A DNA stretch of 64,000 nt from Fen-999 sp964530115 (lineage in GTDB: Bacteria > Pseudomonadota > Gammaproteobacteria > Burkholderiales > Rhodocyclaceae). Positions 1 through 9,744 of the stretch are shown one piece after another (position 1 is the first letter of the stretch; every line of letters starts with the position of its first letter). The translations under genes and the position numbers were made by a program. The stretch covers positions 1 through 64,000 of the forward strand of contig CAZGYD010000105.1 of the NCBI GenBank assembly GCA_964530115.1, in the 5' to 3' direction. The notes beneath the pieces are model-generated. The model was not told the origin of the DNA. It worked only from the letters and a program-made list of their open reading frames with translations, and ran no database searches.

Positions 1-21
1 TAAGTGTTTTTTTTTTTTATT

Positions 22-88
22 CAAGCAGAAGACGGCATACGAGATCTAGTACTGTCTCGTGGGCTCGGCGATTTGTATAAGAGACATG
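22..88 (+). other. Illumina Nextera adapter (sequencing artefact)
   Basis: Bases 22-45 match the Illumina P7 flow-cell primer exactly, 46-53 look like an i7 index, 54-68 match the Nextera read-2 adapter stem, and 69-88 resemble the mosaic end with a few errors. A poly-T run lies just before it (about 7-18). This is not genomic DNA; it shows that the contig starts here and that anything translated from the first 88 bases is spurious. Confidence 0.95.
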
Positions 89-447
89 TCTGGCGCACCT
101 ACCGGGGACGGGCCGACTGCGAGAATCGGATCAAGGAACTGAAGGCGGACTTCGGTCTTGACGCGTTCAACATGAGAGACTTCTGGGCCACGGAAGCGGC
201 ATTGGGCTTTGCCATGCTTGCATACAACCTGATGAGCTTGTTCCGGCAAGCCGTCCTGCGTTCCAGAATCCAGCATACCCTTTCCACCCTTCACGGTCTG
301 GTGCTGGCCATCGGCGGTGCGTGGCACCAGGACGCCAGACAGAACCGCCTGATGCTGTCCGTACCCCGCCGAAAACGCGCCTGGTTCGCCGGACTCTGGG
401 CCAACGCTTCGGCTCCGCCTGTCATTCATGCGCTGCAGAATCGCTAA
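89..447 (+). pseudogene. IS1380-family transposase, C-terminal fragment
   Basis: The reading frame gives the C-terminal part of a DDE transposase. It starts at W-R-T-Y-R-G-R-A-D-x-E-N-R-I-K-E-L, which resembles the Y-x2-R-x3-E-type signature that carries the last acidic catalytic residue in IS1380/IS4-like enzymes, followed by F-W-A-T-E-A-A-L and Y-N-L-M-S-L-F-R-Q. About 119 residues remain of a protein usually above 400; the rest is lost at the contig edge, where the frame runs into adapter sequence. An 8-bp inverted repeat (467-474 and 485-492) follows the stop and could be a transcription end or part of the element's terminus. The exact right end of the IS cannot be fixed from one copy. 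Confidence 0.8.
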
Positions 448-501
448 TGGACAATCTGGGTTGAAACTTGAGCCAAAGGCCTTGGGCTCAAGCCAAATCG
501 A

Positions 502-585
502 GACGCCCGGCTCCACGTGGGCCGGGCGAGGATTGAAACCCTCGTCGTTGAGCGCGCAGGACAGATTGCCGGGCGAGGATCGACC
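502..585. CRISPR. Possible CRISPR repeat remnant beside the IS
   Basis: Bases 504-511 and 521-528 form a perfect 8-bp inverted repeat (CGCCCGGC / GCCGGGCG), followed directly by AGGATTGAAAC ending at 539. A GC hairpin followed by ATTGAAAC is the classic layout of the 3' end of many type I and III CRISPR repeats. A second partial copy, GCCGGGCGAGGATCGACC, sits at 568-585 with a degraded end. Spacing between the shared parts is only 47 bp, shorter than a full repeat plus spacer, so at best this is the ruined end of an array broken by the IS. No cas gene is in view. Confidence 0.35.
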
Positions 586-625
586 GGCGGTATCGAGCTA
601 AGTGGCGCGCAGTGCGTTGTCCGAA

Positions 626-1438
626 TTACCCCTTGTGCTGCGCGAAGAGTTCCACCAACGCGGCGGTGACGTCGTCGGACGCCTGGGCGTAGGCGCCTTC
701 CTCGAGCATGTGCAGGGCTTCGTCCTTTTTTCCCTGTTCGGCCAGGGCCAGGACTTCGCCGGCGCAGCGGTGGAAGCGGGTGTGGGCCTCGCACAGGGGC
801 CCGAAGCCGGGCAGGTGGCCATAGTGGGCCTTGCCCTCGCCGTTGATCCAGGCACCGAGGGCGCAGAGATCGTCGCGGGCGACGCTGCCGACGGTCAGGT
901 TCTCCTTGCTGATGCCGGCGATGTGGTCCTTCAGCCGCTCCTTCCAGCGGACGTGGGCGTCGATGGCGGTGTTGCCGTCGGCGACGAGGACGAAGAGCTT
1001 GGCGAGCAGTTTCTTCACCCGCTCCGAGGCGCGGACGTAGTCGCCGTGGTGCAGCAGTTGCAGCGCCCGGGCGGTTTCGCCGCTCTGCGCCGCGGAGAGG
1101 ATCTCGCCGGCGCAGCGGTGGAAGTGGGCGTGGTGGGCCTTCATGTCGAAGAAGGTGTCGGAGAAGCCGAACTGGCTGCCGCCGCGGCCGTAGATCCATT
1201 TGCCGAGCGGGCACTGGTCGTCGCGGCAGACGATGTCGACCTTGAGGTCTTCCGTGCTGGTGCCGTTGATGTAGGACTCGAGGCGGATCTTCCATTTCAT
1301 GTGCGCGTCGATTGCGGACTTGAAGTTGAGGCCGCCGACTTCGGCGCCGCGGTCTTCCGCCACGGGCGGTGCCACCGCGGGTTCCGGCGCGGCCGAGCCG
1401 CTGCCGGCGATCTGCTTGAACCAGTCCATGATGCCCAT
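626..1438 (-). CDS. Tandem CZB (chemoreceptor zinc-binding) domain protein
   Basis: A 270-residue soluble protein with two CZB domains and nothing else recognisable (no signal peptide, membrane segment or MCP signalling domain). Domain 1 keeps His46, Cys76 in C-P-L-G-K-W and His103-x3-His107; domain 2 keeps His162, Cys192 in C-A-L-G-A-W and His219-x3-His223. These are the three-His, one-Cys zinc ligands of the family, whose cysteine is known in other bacteria to react with hypochlorous acid and release or shift zinc. A strong AGGAGGAAGG ribosome site precedes the ATG. It lies directly downstream of the sigma-54 activator gene on the same strand, so it may be an accessory sensor of that module. 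CZB proteins usually also carry an output domain; a stand-alone tandem is less common. Confidence 0.85.
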   Translation of the reverse strand: MGIMDWFKQIAGSGSAAPEPAVAPPVAEDRGAEVGGLNFKSAIDAHMKWKIRLESYINGTSTEDLKVDIVCRDDQCPLGKWIYGRGGSQFGFSDTFFDMKAHHAHFHRCAGEILSAAQSGETARALQLLHHGDYVRASERVKKLLAKLFVLVADGNTAIDAHVRWKERLKDHIAGISKENLTVGSVARDDLCALGAWINGEGKAHYGHLPGFGPLCEAHTRFHRCAGEVLALAEQGKKDEALHMLEEGAYAQASDDVTAALVELFAQHKG

Positions 1439-1586
1439 GCCTTCCTCCTGTTCGATGGGTGGGTGTGGTCTGAGAGTGTTTTTGTTTGGCGAAGCTTAAC
1501 CCGGCAGGACACGCCCGCAGCCGCGGACTGCCGCCCGGATTGGTCAGGAGTAACGGCAAAAATTTGTGCCAATTCAGGGTTCCCGC

Positions 1587-1613
1587 GAAACTCAGCCGTC
1601 GTCACACGCCGGC
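1587..1613 (-). repeat. Dispersed GAGTTTC element, copy 1
   Basis: Minus-orientation copy in the gap between the sigma-54 activator gene and the CZB gene. It carries the full CGGCTGAGTTTC core (read on the minus strand) and GCCGGCGTG at the other end, with GAC-GA in the variable middle. Confidence 0.85.
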
Positions 1614-1648
1614 AGCCGCCGCTCGGCGGGTTCCGGGTCCGTGCCGGG

Positions 1649-2976
<1,328 letters not shown>

Positions 2977-2980
<4 letters not shown>

Positions 2981-4839
2981 GGTTGCGTCTCCAGCGACGA
3001 CTCGGCGAGCGGCAGGCGGATGCGGAAGCGGGCGCCCCGGCCCGGGGTGCTGTCGACCGAGATGTCGCCGCCCATGCGGTCGACGAAATTACGGACGATG
3101 GTCAGGCCGAGACCGGTGCCGGCGACGCCGTCGGCCCGGCGGCTGTAGAAGGGATCGAAGATGCGTTCGATCTGGTCGGCGCTCATGCCGACACCGGTGT
3201 CGGCGATTTCGATCAGCGCCCGACCATCCGCGATCGTCAGCCGCGCCGTCAAGGTGCCGCCCGTGGGCATGGCATGGTGCGCGTTCTGAAGCAGGTTGAG
3301 GAAGATCATGCGTACTTCGGCCTCGTCGGCGAGCACGCGTGCCGGGGTTTCGCCGGCTTCGAGCCGCTGGGTGATGCCACGGGTTTCCGCATCGAAGGCC
3401 AGGAGCCGAAGCGTGTCGCCGAGCGCCTCGCCGAGATCGACGAGTTGCAGGCGGTTCGCCGGCGGGCGGGCAAGCAGCAGCAGCCGGCGCGTCACGGCGA
3501 TGCAGTTGTCGATTTCCTGGTCGATGAGGTTCATGTAGTCGATGATCTGTTCCGGCGCGATGCGACCCTCGCGGATCTCTCGCGACAGGCCCTGGACGCC
3601 GAGGCGGACCGAGCCGAGCGGATTGTGGATTTCATGGGCGATGCCGGCGGCGAGCAGGCCGAGTTCGGAAAGCCTCTGTTCGTGGGAAATTCGCGCCGCT
3701 TGGCCGATATCCCGCACCGATTCGACGACGTATCGCGTCTTGCCGCTGCCGTCGTCGATCTCGACCAGAACGGCGTGGATTTCAGCGGGGAACTGGCTGC
3801 CGTCGGCGCGCAGATGGCGATGGCCGGCCTTCAGCGTGTCGCCGACCCGTTTCAGTTCATGGACCGGGCAGACGACCAGGGTCGGCACGCAGGGCAGGTC
3901 GAGGCCGTGCGCGAGGTGACAGGGCGCGCCGACGACTTCGGCCGAGGGGCGACCGAGCTGGTCGCAGAAGGCCCGGTTGGCCAGCACCACCTTCATGTCG
4001 GCCACGCGGATCACGCGGATGCCGTCCGGCAGGCCGTCGAGGAGATCCTGGAGATAGGCCTCGTGCGCGCGGATGCGCGCCATCTGCGACTCGAGTTTTT
4101 CGGCCATGCGGTCGAAGCGGCGGCCGAGTTCGGCGAGCTCGTCGTCGCCCGGAAGATTCACGCGGCCGTCGAGCTGGCCGGCCTCGATGGCGGCCGTGGC
4201 CTCGCCGAGTCGGGCCACTGGCGCCAGTACCTGGCGGTTGAGGAAGCGCCAGAGCACCGCGAGGATGAGGCCGAGCACGGCGATGCCGGCCGCGGCGAAG
4301 GCGAACGCGCTTTCCATCGCCCGGGCGCGGATCTCGCTGGCGTCGTAATCGACGACCAGGATGCCATTGACCGGGGAAGCACTGGCCTGGCCATGGCAGG
4401 GCGCGCACGGCGGTTTGTTGCTCACGGGGTTCACCGAACGCAGGACTTCGCGCCCCGATTCGGCGATGGTAAATGCGGCGGTCGGCGGCGCGTCCGGCAC
4501 CGGGATGAGCTCGGGCAGATGCCGGTCCACGCGGCCCGGGTCGGAGGCGAAGCGGACGTAGCCCGCGGGATTGAGGATCATCACGCCCTCGATGCCGGGT
4601 TGGTGGCCGAGGTGGCCGACGATGTCAGCAAGGCCCGGTACGTCGCGCTTGAGCATGGCGTTTTCCAGCGCGGCCTGCAGCAGCAGGTTGAAGCCGAGCG
4701 AGGCGCGGCTGCGCTCGTCGATGAGTTGGCTGCGGTACACGGTCAGGAAGACCGCGAGCAGCAGCGCGGAGAGCAGCCCGGCGGCCACCAGCAGCCGGAC
4801 GAGGAGGCGACGTTTGAGCGGTGAGACGGTGACGATCAT
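2977..4839 (-). CDS. Membrane sensor histidine kinase with periplasmic CXXCH
   Basis: 620 residues. Membrane segments at about 11-34 and 177-200 enclose a roughly 140-residue periplasmic sensor region containing C-A-P-C-H at 145-149, a c-type haem attachment motif. A HAMP domain follows (about 200-253), then a PAS domain (about 262-375) with clustered Cys307, Cys317 and Cys324, then the dimerisation domain with the phospho-acceptor His402 (A-G-I-A-H-E-I-H-N-P) and an HATPase domain with G-T-G-L-G-L near the C-terminus. It is the cognate kinase of the overlapping sigma-54 regulator. Haem in the periplasmic domain would let it sense redox state or a gaseous ligand; this is inference from the motif alone. 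Confidence 0.9.
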
Positions 4840-4884
4840 GGCCGGCAGTCTAACGCGGGCTTCCGCGGCCCGGTTCGTTCGCTT

Positions 4885-5634
4885 CTACCAGCTCGGCCCC
4901 TGTGCTCCCGGAAGGAAGGCGACGGACTGGACTTCCTCGACCGACGGACGGGCGGCGGCGAGGCGCGCCTCGATCTCCTCACGGCTCGGGCGCGGCTCGC
5001 GAAGCAGCGTGGCGAGGAGATCGCGCAAGGTCTCCGTCCAGGCTGCGGTCAGCACGGCGAGCGCGGCGTAGAACGGACTTTCACTCCTTGCCGCGACGCG
5101 CGCGGCAAACTCGGGCAGCCAGCGCAGCGTGTGCTCGTCGAGCGTGCGCGCGAGGCTGCGCCAGTCGTCGTCAAACTCAGCCGTGGTAACACGCCGGGCG
5201 ACGTGGGCGATGTGGAGCAGTTGCAGCACGAGGTGGTCGTCGGGCCGCTGCCGCCAGTCCGCGGCGGCGAGGCCGGCGGCGGCATGGAGGTCGCGCCACT
5301 CGAACATCGCCCGCTGGCACATGAGATGATCGTCGTCGGTCCAGACCGATTCGCAGGGCGAGGCGCCGTAGGCGCCGGTCAGGTAGATCGCCGCGTACTC
5401 GCTGGCGAGCAGGTCCAGATCCTCGGCATTGGGGCGGACGGGCAGCGAGGCCAGGCCCGCTTCCATCGCCCGCCAGGCCGCCACGGCCTCGGGCGTCGCG
5501 GGCATCAGCCCGAGGCAGCCGGGAAAGCCCGCATCGCGGAGCGCCGCAATCGTTTCCGCGGTCAGCTCGCGGTCGTGCAGGGCCGCGAGCATCTCGGCGT
5601 CGTCGGCGATCGCTTCGGCGATGACCGGGCTCAC
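4885..5634 (-). CDS. TorD/DmsD-family molybdoenzyme chaperone
   Basis: 249 residues, predicted all-helical and cytoplasmic. The Y-x-A-I-Y-L-T-G-A-Y-G-A-S-P-C-E-S-V-W stretch matches the family region reading roughly Y-x-x-L-F-x(n)-P-P-Y-E-S-V. Such chaperones bind the Tat signal of a DMSO-reductase-family enzyme and help insert the molybdenum cofactor; the client is presumably the catalytic subunit two genes upstream. The GTG start overlaps the stop of the iron-sulfur subunit (GTGA), which fits the tight operon; no ATG lies near it. Residues about 146-154 (R-R-V-T-T-A-E-F) are encoded by a copy of the dispersed repeat. Confidence 0.8.
   Translation of the reverse strand: MSPVIAEAIADDAEMLAALHDRELTAETIAALRDAGFPGCLGLMPATPEAVAAWRAMEAGLASLPVRPNAEDLDLLASEYAAIYLTGAYGASPCESVWTDDDHLMCQRAMFEWRDLHAAAGLAAADWRQRPDDHLVLQLLHIAHVARRVTTAEFDDDWRSLARTLDEHTLRWLPEFAARVAARSESPFYAALAVLTAAWTETLRDLLATLLREPRPSREEIEARLAAARPSVEEVQSVAFLPGAQGPSW
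5172..5199 (-). repeat. Dispersed GAGTTTC element, copy 2 (inside torD-like gene)
   Basis: Read on the minus strand it has GGCGTGTTACCACGGCTGAG followed by TTTG, one base off the consensus end. It lies wholly within the chaperone gene and keeps the frame open, read as ACC-ACG-GCT-GAG-TTT. Confidence 0.9.
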
Positions 5635-6293
5635 ACCTTGCCCTTGCTGTGGGGGACGAAGACGATCGACGGGTTGGTCAGCTCCGGATTCGCCATGTTC
5701 TTCACCCGGCGTACGACCTTGTCGTTCGGGCCGACGGCGGTGGTCTTCCAGGTGCCGGCGCGCAGCTGGTCGATCGGGCCGATGTCGAGCACGCGCATCA
5801 TGCAGGCCATGACGCAGTAGGGCTTGCGGCCGGCCTCGAGCTCGTCGATGCAGAGGTTGCACTTCTTGATGATCTTCTCGACCGGGTCCCACTGCGGCGC
5901 GCCGTAGGGGCAGGCCGCCTCGCAACGGCGGCAGCCGATGCACAGCGTCGAATCGATGTCGACCACGCCGTTGTCGGCGCGCTTCCAGATCGCGCCGGTC
6001 GGGCAGGTCGGCAGGCAGGCCGGCTCGGCGCAATGGTTGCAGGACATGTTGACCTTGTAGGCGAAGACGTCCGGGTAGGTGCCGCCCTCGATGTACATGA
6101 CGCGGCGGAAGCGCGGCCCCGGCGGCAGGCCGTTCTTGTCCTTGCAGGCGATCTCGCAGGCGCGGCAGCCGATGCAATCGACGTTGTGATGCACGAAGCC
6201 GAGCTGCTTCGCCGGCTTCACCGGTTCATAGGTCTGCGCGACCTTGCGCTCGAGCGCCGCCTTGACCTGTTCTTTGTCGAGTTTGGTGGCCAT
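5631..6293 (-). CDS. Four-cluster ferredoxin subunit (DmsB/PsrB-like)
   Basis: 220 residues. Sixteen cysteines form four 4Fe-4S motifs: Cys40/43/46/50, Cys85/88/93/97, Cys118/121/124/128 and Cys145/148/160/164, the layout of the electron-transfer subunits of DmsAB, PsrAB and TtrB-type enzymes. It should carry electrons between the cytochrome or quinone side and the molybdenum subunit. There is no Tat or Sec signal, so export would be as a passenger of the Tat-exported catalytic subunit. The start at 6293 is chosen because GGAG sits 6-9 bases upstream, just after the previous stop; an upstream ATG at 6314 would overlap that gene and lacks a site. Confidence 0.9.
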   Translation of the reverse strand: MATKLDKEQVKAALERKVAQTYEPVKPAKQLGFVHHNVDCIGCRACEIACKDKNGLPPGPRFRRVMYIEGGTYPDVFAYKVNMSCNHCAEPACLPTCPTGAIWKRADNGVVDIDSTLCIGCRRCEAACPYGAPQWDPVEKIIKKCNLCIDELEAGRKPYCVMACMMRVLDIGPIDQLRAGTWKTTAVGPNDKVVRRVKNMANPELTNPSIVFVPHSKGKV

Positions 6294-6303
6294 CGCGCGC
6301 TCC

Positions 6304-8874
6304 TCAATAGTCACGCCGGAAGATCATGGCCCGGGAGGTGGCCTTGATGTCCCATCCCGGACGATGGTCGAGGTCGGTCTTCTTCACGTTGACCAGGATG
6401 GTGTTGTAGGCGAAGGCGCCGGCGGGGCTCGGCTCGTCGAGCGTCAGGAAGTCGGGGTTGCCGGAGCGGTCGACGCCGTTCTTGTCGAGGTCCATCCACG
6501 AGCCTTCGTGCAGCGCGACGACGCCGGGCATGCAGCGCTCGGTGACGTAGAGCGGCGCGATGACACGGCCGCGGTCGTTCCAGGCTTCGACGATGTCGCC
6601 GGTCTTGAGGCCGAGCCGGCGGGCATCGGCGGCGTTCATGGTCAGTTCCTGCTGGTAGGTCTCGCGCAGCCACGGGATGTTGTGGAAGATCGAGTGCGTG
6701 CGCCAGCGCGGGTGCGGCGTGACCATGTGGAAGGGGTAGTCCTTGACCTTGGCGTGGCCCAGCCATTCGAACGGTTCGATCCATTTCGGGATGGCCGGGA
6801 TCGGGTAGCCCCACTGCGTCTTCGTCCAGTCCTTCACCTGCGCCAGCGTCGTCGAGAAGATCTCGATCTTGCCCGAGGGCGTCTCGAAGGGGGTGCCCTT
6901 CTCGACCTGGTCACGGAAGGCGACGTGCGGCTTGTCGAAGGTGAATTTGTAGACGCCGCGGCGCTTGAATTCCTCCCAGCTCATCTTCACGCCCTGGTGG
7001 TCCTGAACGCGCTTCCACCAGTCGGCGAGATAGGCCTCGTCGACCGCGTCCGGGTTCTGGAAGTAGGAGCGGTCGGCCTTGGGGTTGTAGCGCTTGCCGA
7101 AGTTCGGCACCGAGGGGTCGATCTGCTCGATCCGGTAGGCGAGCTCGGTGTAGATCTGGAAGTCGGTCTTCGATTCGCCCATCGGCTCGATGGTCTTCGG
7201 CCGGTGGATGTAGTAATGGCCCTTGTACCAAGGCAGGGCGACGTCGTGCCGCTCGAAGTGCGTGGCGACGGGGAAGAGAACGTCGGCCCACAGGCCCGAG
7301 GGCGTGATCGTCGAATCGGCGCAGACGACGAGCTCGAGCTTCTTGATCGCCGCGATCTCCTTGTTGATGTTGGTGAGCTGGTTGAACCAGTCCGAGCCGT
7401 GCCAGAAGATCGCCTTGATATTCGGGATGGTGCCGTCGAGCTCGTCGTTGCGCGGCCAGATGCCGACTTCCTCGCGCTTGACGTTCGGGTAGTTGAGCAC
7501 GCAGTGGGCCCAGCGGTCCGACTTGATCGACGAGAACCAGACGTTGGCATATTCGTCGTAGGGATAGGCGACCGACTCGGCGTGCCAGCCTTTGCCGACG
7601 CCCTCGGCGCTGCCGCCGAGGATGCCGATGTTGCCGGTCATCGCCTGCAGCGCCGCGGCCATGCGGTTGTACTGCTCGCCATAGGCGTTGCGGCCGGGCG
7701 CCCAGGACGCCTTGAGCGCGGCGGGCTTGGTGCGCGCGTACATGTCGGCCAGTTTCCTGATGTCGGCGGCGGGCACGCCGCAGATCTTCTCGGCCCACTC
7801 CGGCGTCTTCGGCGTGCCGTCGTACTTGCCGAGGATGTAGTCCTTGAAGTTCTCCTGGCCCTTGGCCCAGTCCGGCATCGTCCCTTCGTCCATGCCCTGG
7901 CAGAAGCGATTGATGAAGTTCTGGTCCTGCAGGTTGTTGGCGAAGATGTAGTGGGCCATGCCGGCGAGCATCGCCGCGTCGGTGTTCGGCCGGATGGGGA
8001 TCCACCAGGCGTCGTAGGCGGCGCAGGAGTCCGTGTATTGCGGGTCGACGACGACGAACTTGCAGCCGCGCTGCTTGGCGAGCCGCATGTAATAGAAGGT
8101 GTTGCCGCCGTGGAACGTGTAGGCCGGGTTCCAGCCCCACATGATGATCAGCTTCGAGTGGGCGAAGGCGTCGTCCTCGTTGCCGTCTTCGATGGTGCCG
8201 AAGGTGATGCGCGAGGAGAACGTCGTGCCCTGATAGCTCGGCACGGACCACGAATTGGTGCGGCAGCCGAACATGCCGAGAAAGCGCGCGAGCAGGCCCT
8301 CGATCTGGTCCGACTTGTGCAGCACGCCGTAGGAGGTTCCCGCGTAGGCCTGGTCGAGGATCGCGGTCGGGCCATATTTCTGCTTGAGTTCGACCATCTT
8401 CTTCGCGACGAAGTCGAGCGCCTCGTCCCAGGAGACGCGCTTGAAGCGGCCTTCGCCGCGTGCGCCGACCCGCATCATCGGGTAGAGCAGCCGTTCCTGC
8501 GAGTAGAGGCGCGCGCGGTAGGAGCGGCCGCGCAGGCAGGCGCGCAACTGCGGGACCTGCTCGGTCTCGTAGCCGAAGGCGCCGCCGGCCTGGTAGCGGC
8601 CGTCGTCGGTGGAGAGCCGCACGATGACGTCGCCCTTCTTGTGCGCGACGAGCATGTGGCGCGAGCCGCAGTTGTGGTCGCAGGAGGTCACCACCGTCGT
8701 CAGCTGGTCGTCGGTCGGGTAGGGCTCGTAGGCGAAGGCTTGCGCGTCGCGCGCCTCCAGGCCGTAGCGGAAGAGCCCAGCGGTCGCCGCGCCCGCGGCG
8801 GCCGTCTTGAGGAAGCTGCGGCGGCCTGGATTGATCAGGTCCCGGATGGACTGCGCAATGGTCGGGTTGTTCAT
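6304..8874 (-). CDS. Tat-exported DMSO-reductase-family molybdopterin oxidoreductase
   Basis: 856 residues. A twin-arginine signal (Arg18-Arg19, R-R-S-F-L-K) precedes an FS0 iron-sulfur motif and the large bis-MGD domains, including A-C-L-R-G-R-S, W-G-W-N-P-A-Y and the C-terminal cofactor-binding barrel (P-F-H-M-V-T-P-H-P-R). The overall pattern is closest to DmsA/BisC-type reductases. Unusually, FS0 reads Cys65-x3-Cys69-x3-His73...Cys113: the third cysteine is replaced by histidine. The ATG overlaps the cytochrome gene's stop by 4 bp, confirming the start after the Tat signal. Substrate is not readable from sequence; S-oxides (including methionine sulfoxide) and sulfur oxyanions are all possible. 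No specific named enzyme is claimed. Confidence 0.9.
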   Translation of the reverse strand: MNNPTIAQSIRDLINPGRRSFLKTAAAGAATAGLFRYGLEARDAQAFAYEPYPTDDQLTTVVTSCDHNCGSRHMLVAHKKGDVIVRLSTDDGRYQAGGAFGYETEQVPQLRACLRGRSYRARLYSQERLLYPMMRVGARGEGRFKRVSWDEALDFVAKKMVELKQKYGPTAILDQAYAGTSYGVLHKSDQIEGLLARFLGMFGCRTNSWSVPSYQGTTFSSRITFGTIEDGNEDDAFAHSKLIIMWGWNPAYTFHGGNTFYYMRLAKQRGCKFVVVDPQYTDSCAAYDAWWIPIRPNTDAAMLAGMAHYIFANNLQDQNFINRFCQGMDEGTMPDWAKGQENFKDYILGKYDGTPKTPEWAEKICGVPAADIRKLADMYARTKPAALKASWAPGRNAYGEQYNRMAAALQAMTGNIGILGGSAEGVGKGWHAESVAYPYDEYANVWFSSIKSDRWAHCVLNYPNVKREEVGIWPRNDELDGTIPNIKAIFWHGSDWFNQLTNINKEIAAIKKLELVVCADSTITPSGLWADVLFPVATHFERHDVALPWYKGHYYIHRPKTIEPMGESKTDFQIYTELAYRIEQIDPSVPNFGKRYNPKADRSYFQNPDAVDEAYLADWWKRVQDHQGVKMSWEEFKRRGVYKFTFDKPHVAFRDQVEKGTPFETPSGKIEIFSTTLAQVKDWTKTQWGYPIPAIPKWIEPFEWLGHAKVKDYPFHMVTPHPRWRTHSIFHNIPWLRETYQQELTMNAADARRLGLKTGDIVEAWNDRGRVIAPLYVTERCMPGVVALHEGSWMDLDKNGVDRSGNPDFLTLDEPSPAGAFAYNTILVNVKKTDLDHRPGWDIKATSRAMIFRRDY

Positions 8875-9731
8875 GGCGTCTTGGGCTGGAGGAAGCGGTT
8901 GAGTTGCTCGGATCTGGCGAAGCGCGGCTCGGAGTGCGTCGGCCTGTCCTTGGCCCAGTCGGGCACCTCCGGAGCCATGCCCGGCCACGGATTGCGCGGA
9001 TACGGGTAGGCGATGCGGTACCAGGCGCGGCCGCCGTGGCAGCCGTAGCAGACGTCGCTGCCTTTTTCCTTGGCCATCGCCTCGATGGCTTCGGTGTTCA
9101 GGTAGTTGACGTTGTGGCGGTTGGTGCGAAAGCTCTCATGACAGACGAGGCAGCTGTCCTGGAACGTGTCCTTGACCTCCGGCCATGGGCCCGGCAGGCC
9201 CATGATCTCGTTGGCCGGCATCTGGCCGTGGCACTTGAGGCAGACCGTCTCGGGATTCACCTGCTTGCGCAGCGTGATGTCGGTCGTGTCCTGACCGAGG
9301 TCGGCGGAGGAACCCGGCGCTTCCTCGCGCGGATCGTGGCCCTGGTGGCAGGTGTTGCACTGGAGGTTCATCAGCTGTTTCGCCAGCGGCGTTTCGAGAT
9401 GGCGACGGTGGAAGGTGTCCTGTTCGCCGGTGTAGGTCTTCATCTGCTGGTACCAGGCGAGCGACGACGCGGCGGGCAGCCCGGCGGGCGACTTCTCACG
9501 GACCCGGTCTTCCAGCACTTCGCGGTGGCAGGCGAGACATTCCGCGTTCGTGGCCGTCTCTGCGGCCGGCTTGAAGTGCAGCGGACTGTAGGTCGCCCGC
9601 AAGTAGTCCGGGGCGGCGTTCGATGACGCCGAAGCGGCATCCGCGCGGGGCTTCGGCACTCCGAAAACCGCGAGCACGAGGGCGATGCCCGCCCCGATGA
9701 TCGCGGCGATGATCCAATCCTGTTTCGACAT
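8871..9731 (-). CDS. Membrane-anchored pentaheme cytochrome c
   Basis: 286 residues with one N-terminal hydrophobic anchor (about 7-25) and five CXXCH haem sites at 65-69, 125-129, 164-168, 194-198 and 228-232, all expected in the periplasm. Spacing and the anchor recall NapC/NrfH-like and other quinol-linked multihaem proteins, but I cannot assign it to one of these families. It probably delivers electrons from the quinol pool to the molybdoenzyme, taking the role usually played by a DmsC/NrfD-type integral subunit, which is absent here. Start 9731 is chosen over an upstream ATG because it directly precedes the anchor and has a GAAGG site. Confidence 0.9.
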   Translation of the reverse strand: MSKQDWIIAAIIGAGIALVLAVFGVPKPRADAASASSNAAPDYLRATYSPLHFKPAAETATNAECLACHREVLEDRVREKSPAGLPAASSLAWYQQMKTYTGEQDTFHRRHLETPLAKQLMNLQCNTCHQGHDPREEAPGSSADLGQDTTDITLRKQVNPETVCLKCHGQMPANEIMGLPGPWPEVKDTFQDSCLVCHESFRTNRHNVNYLNTEAIEAMAKEKGSDVCYGCHGGRAWYRIAYPYPRNPWPGMAPEVPDWAKDRPTHSEPRFARSEQLNRFLQPKTP

Positions 9732-9744
9732 GCTGCGTGGCCTT

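Noticed and set aside
6244..9009. A 921-codon open frame antisense to the molybdoenzyme gene
   Set aside because: High GC leaves antisense frames open; the translation has no domain pattern, while the minus strand encodes a clear family member.
6304..9731. Naming the molybdoenzyme as tetrathionate, arsenate, perchlorate or DMSO reductase
   Set aside because: Subunit set and FS0 motif do not match any of these well enough, and substrate cannot be inferred from sequence here.
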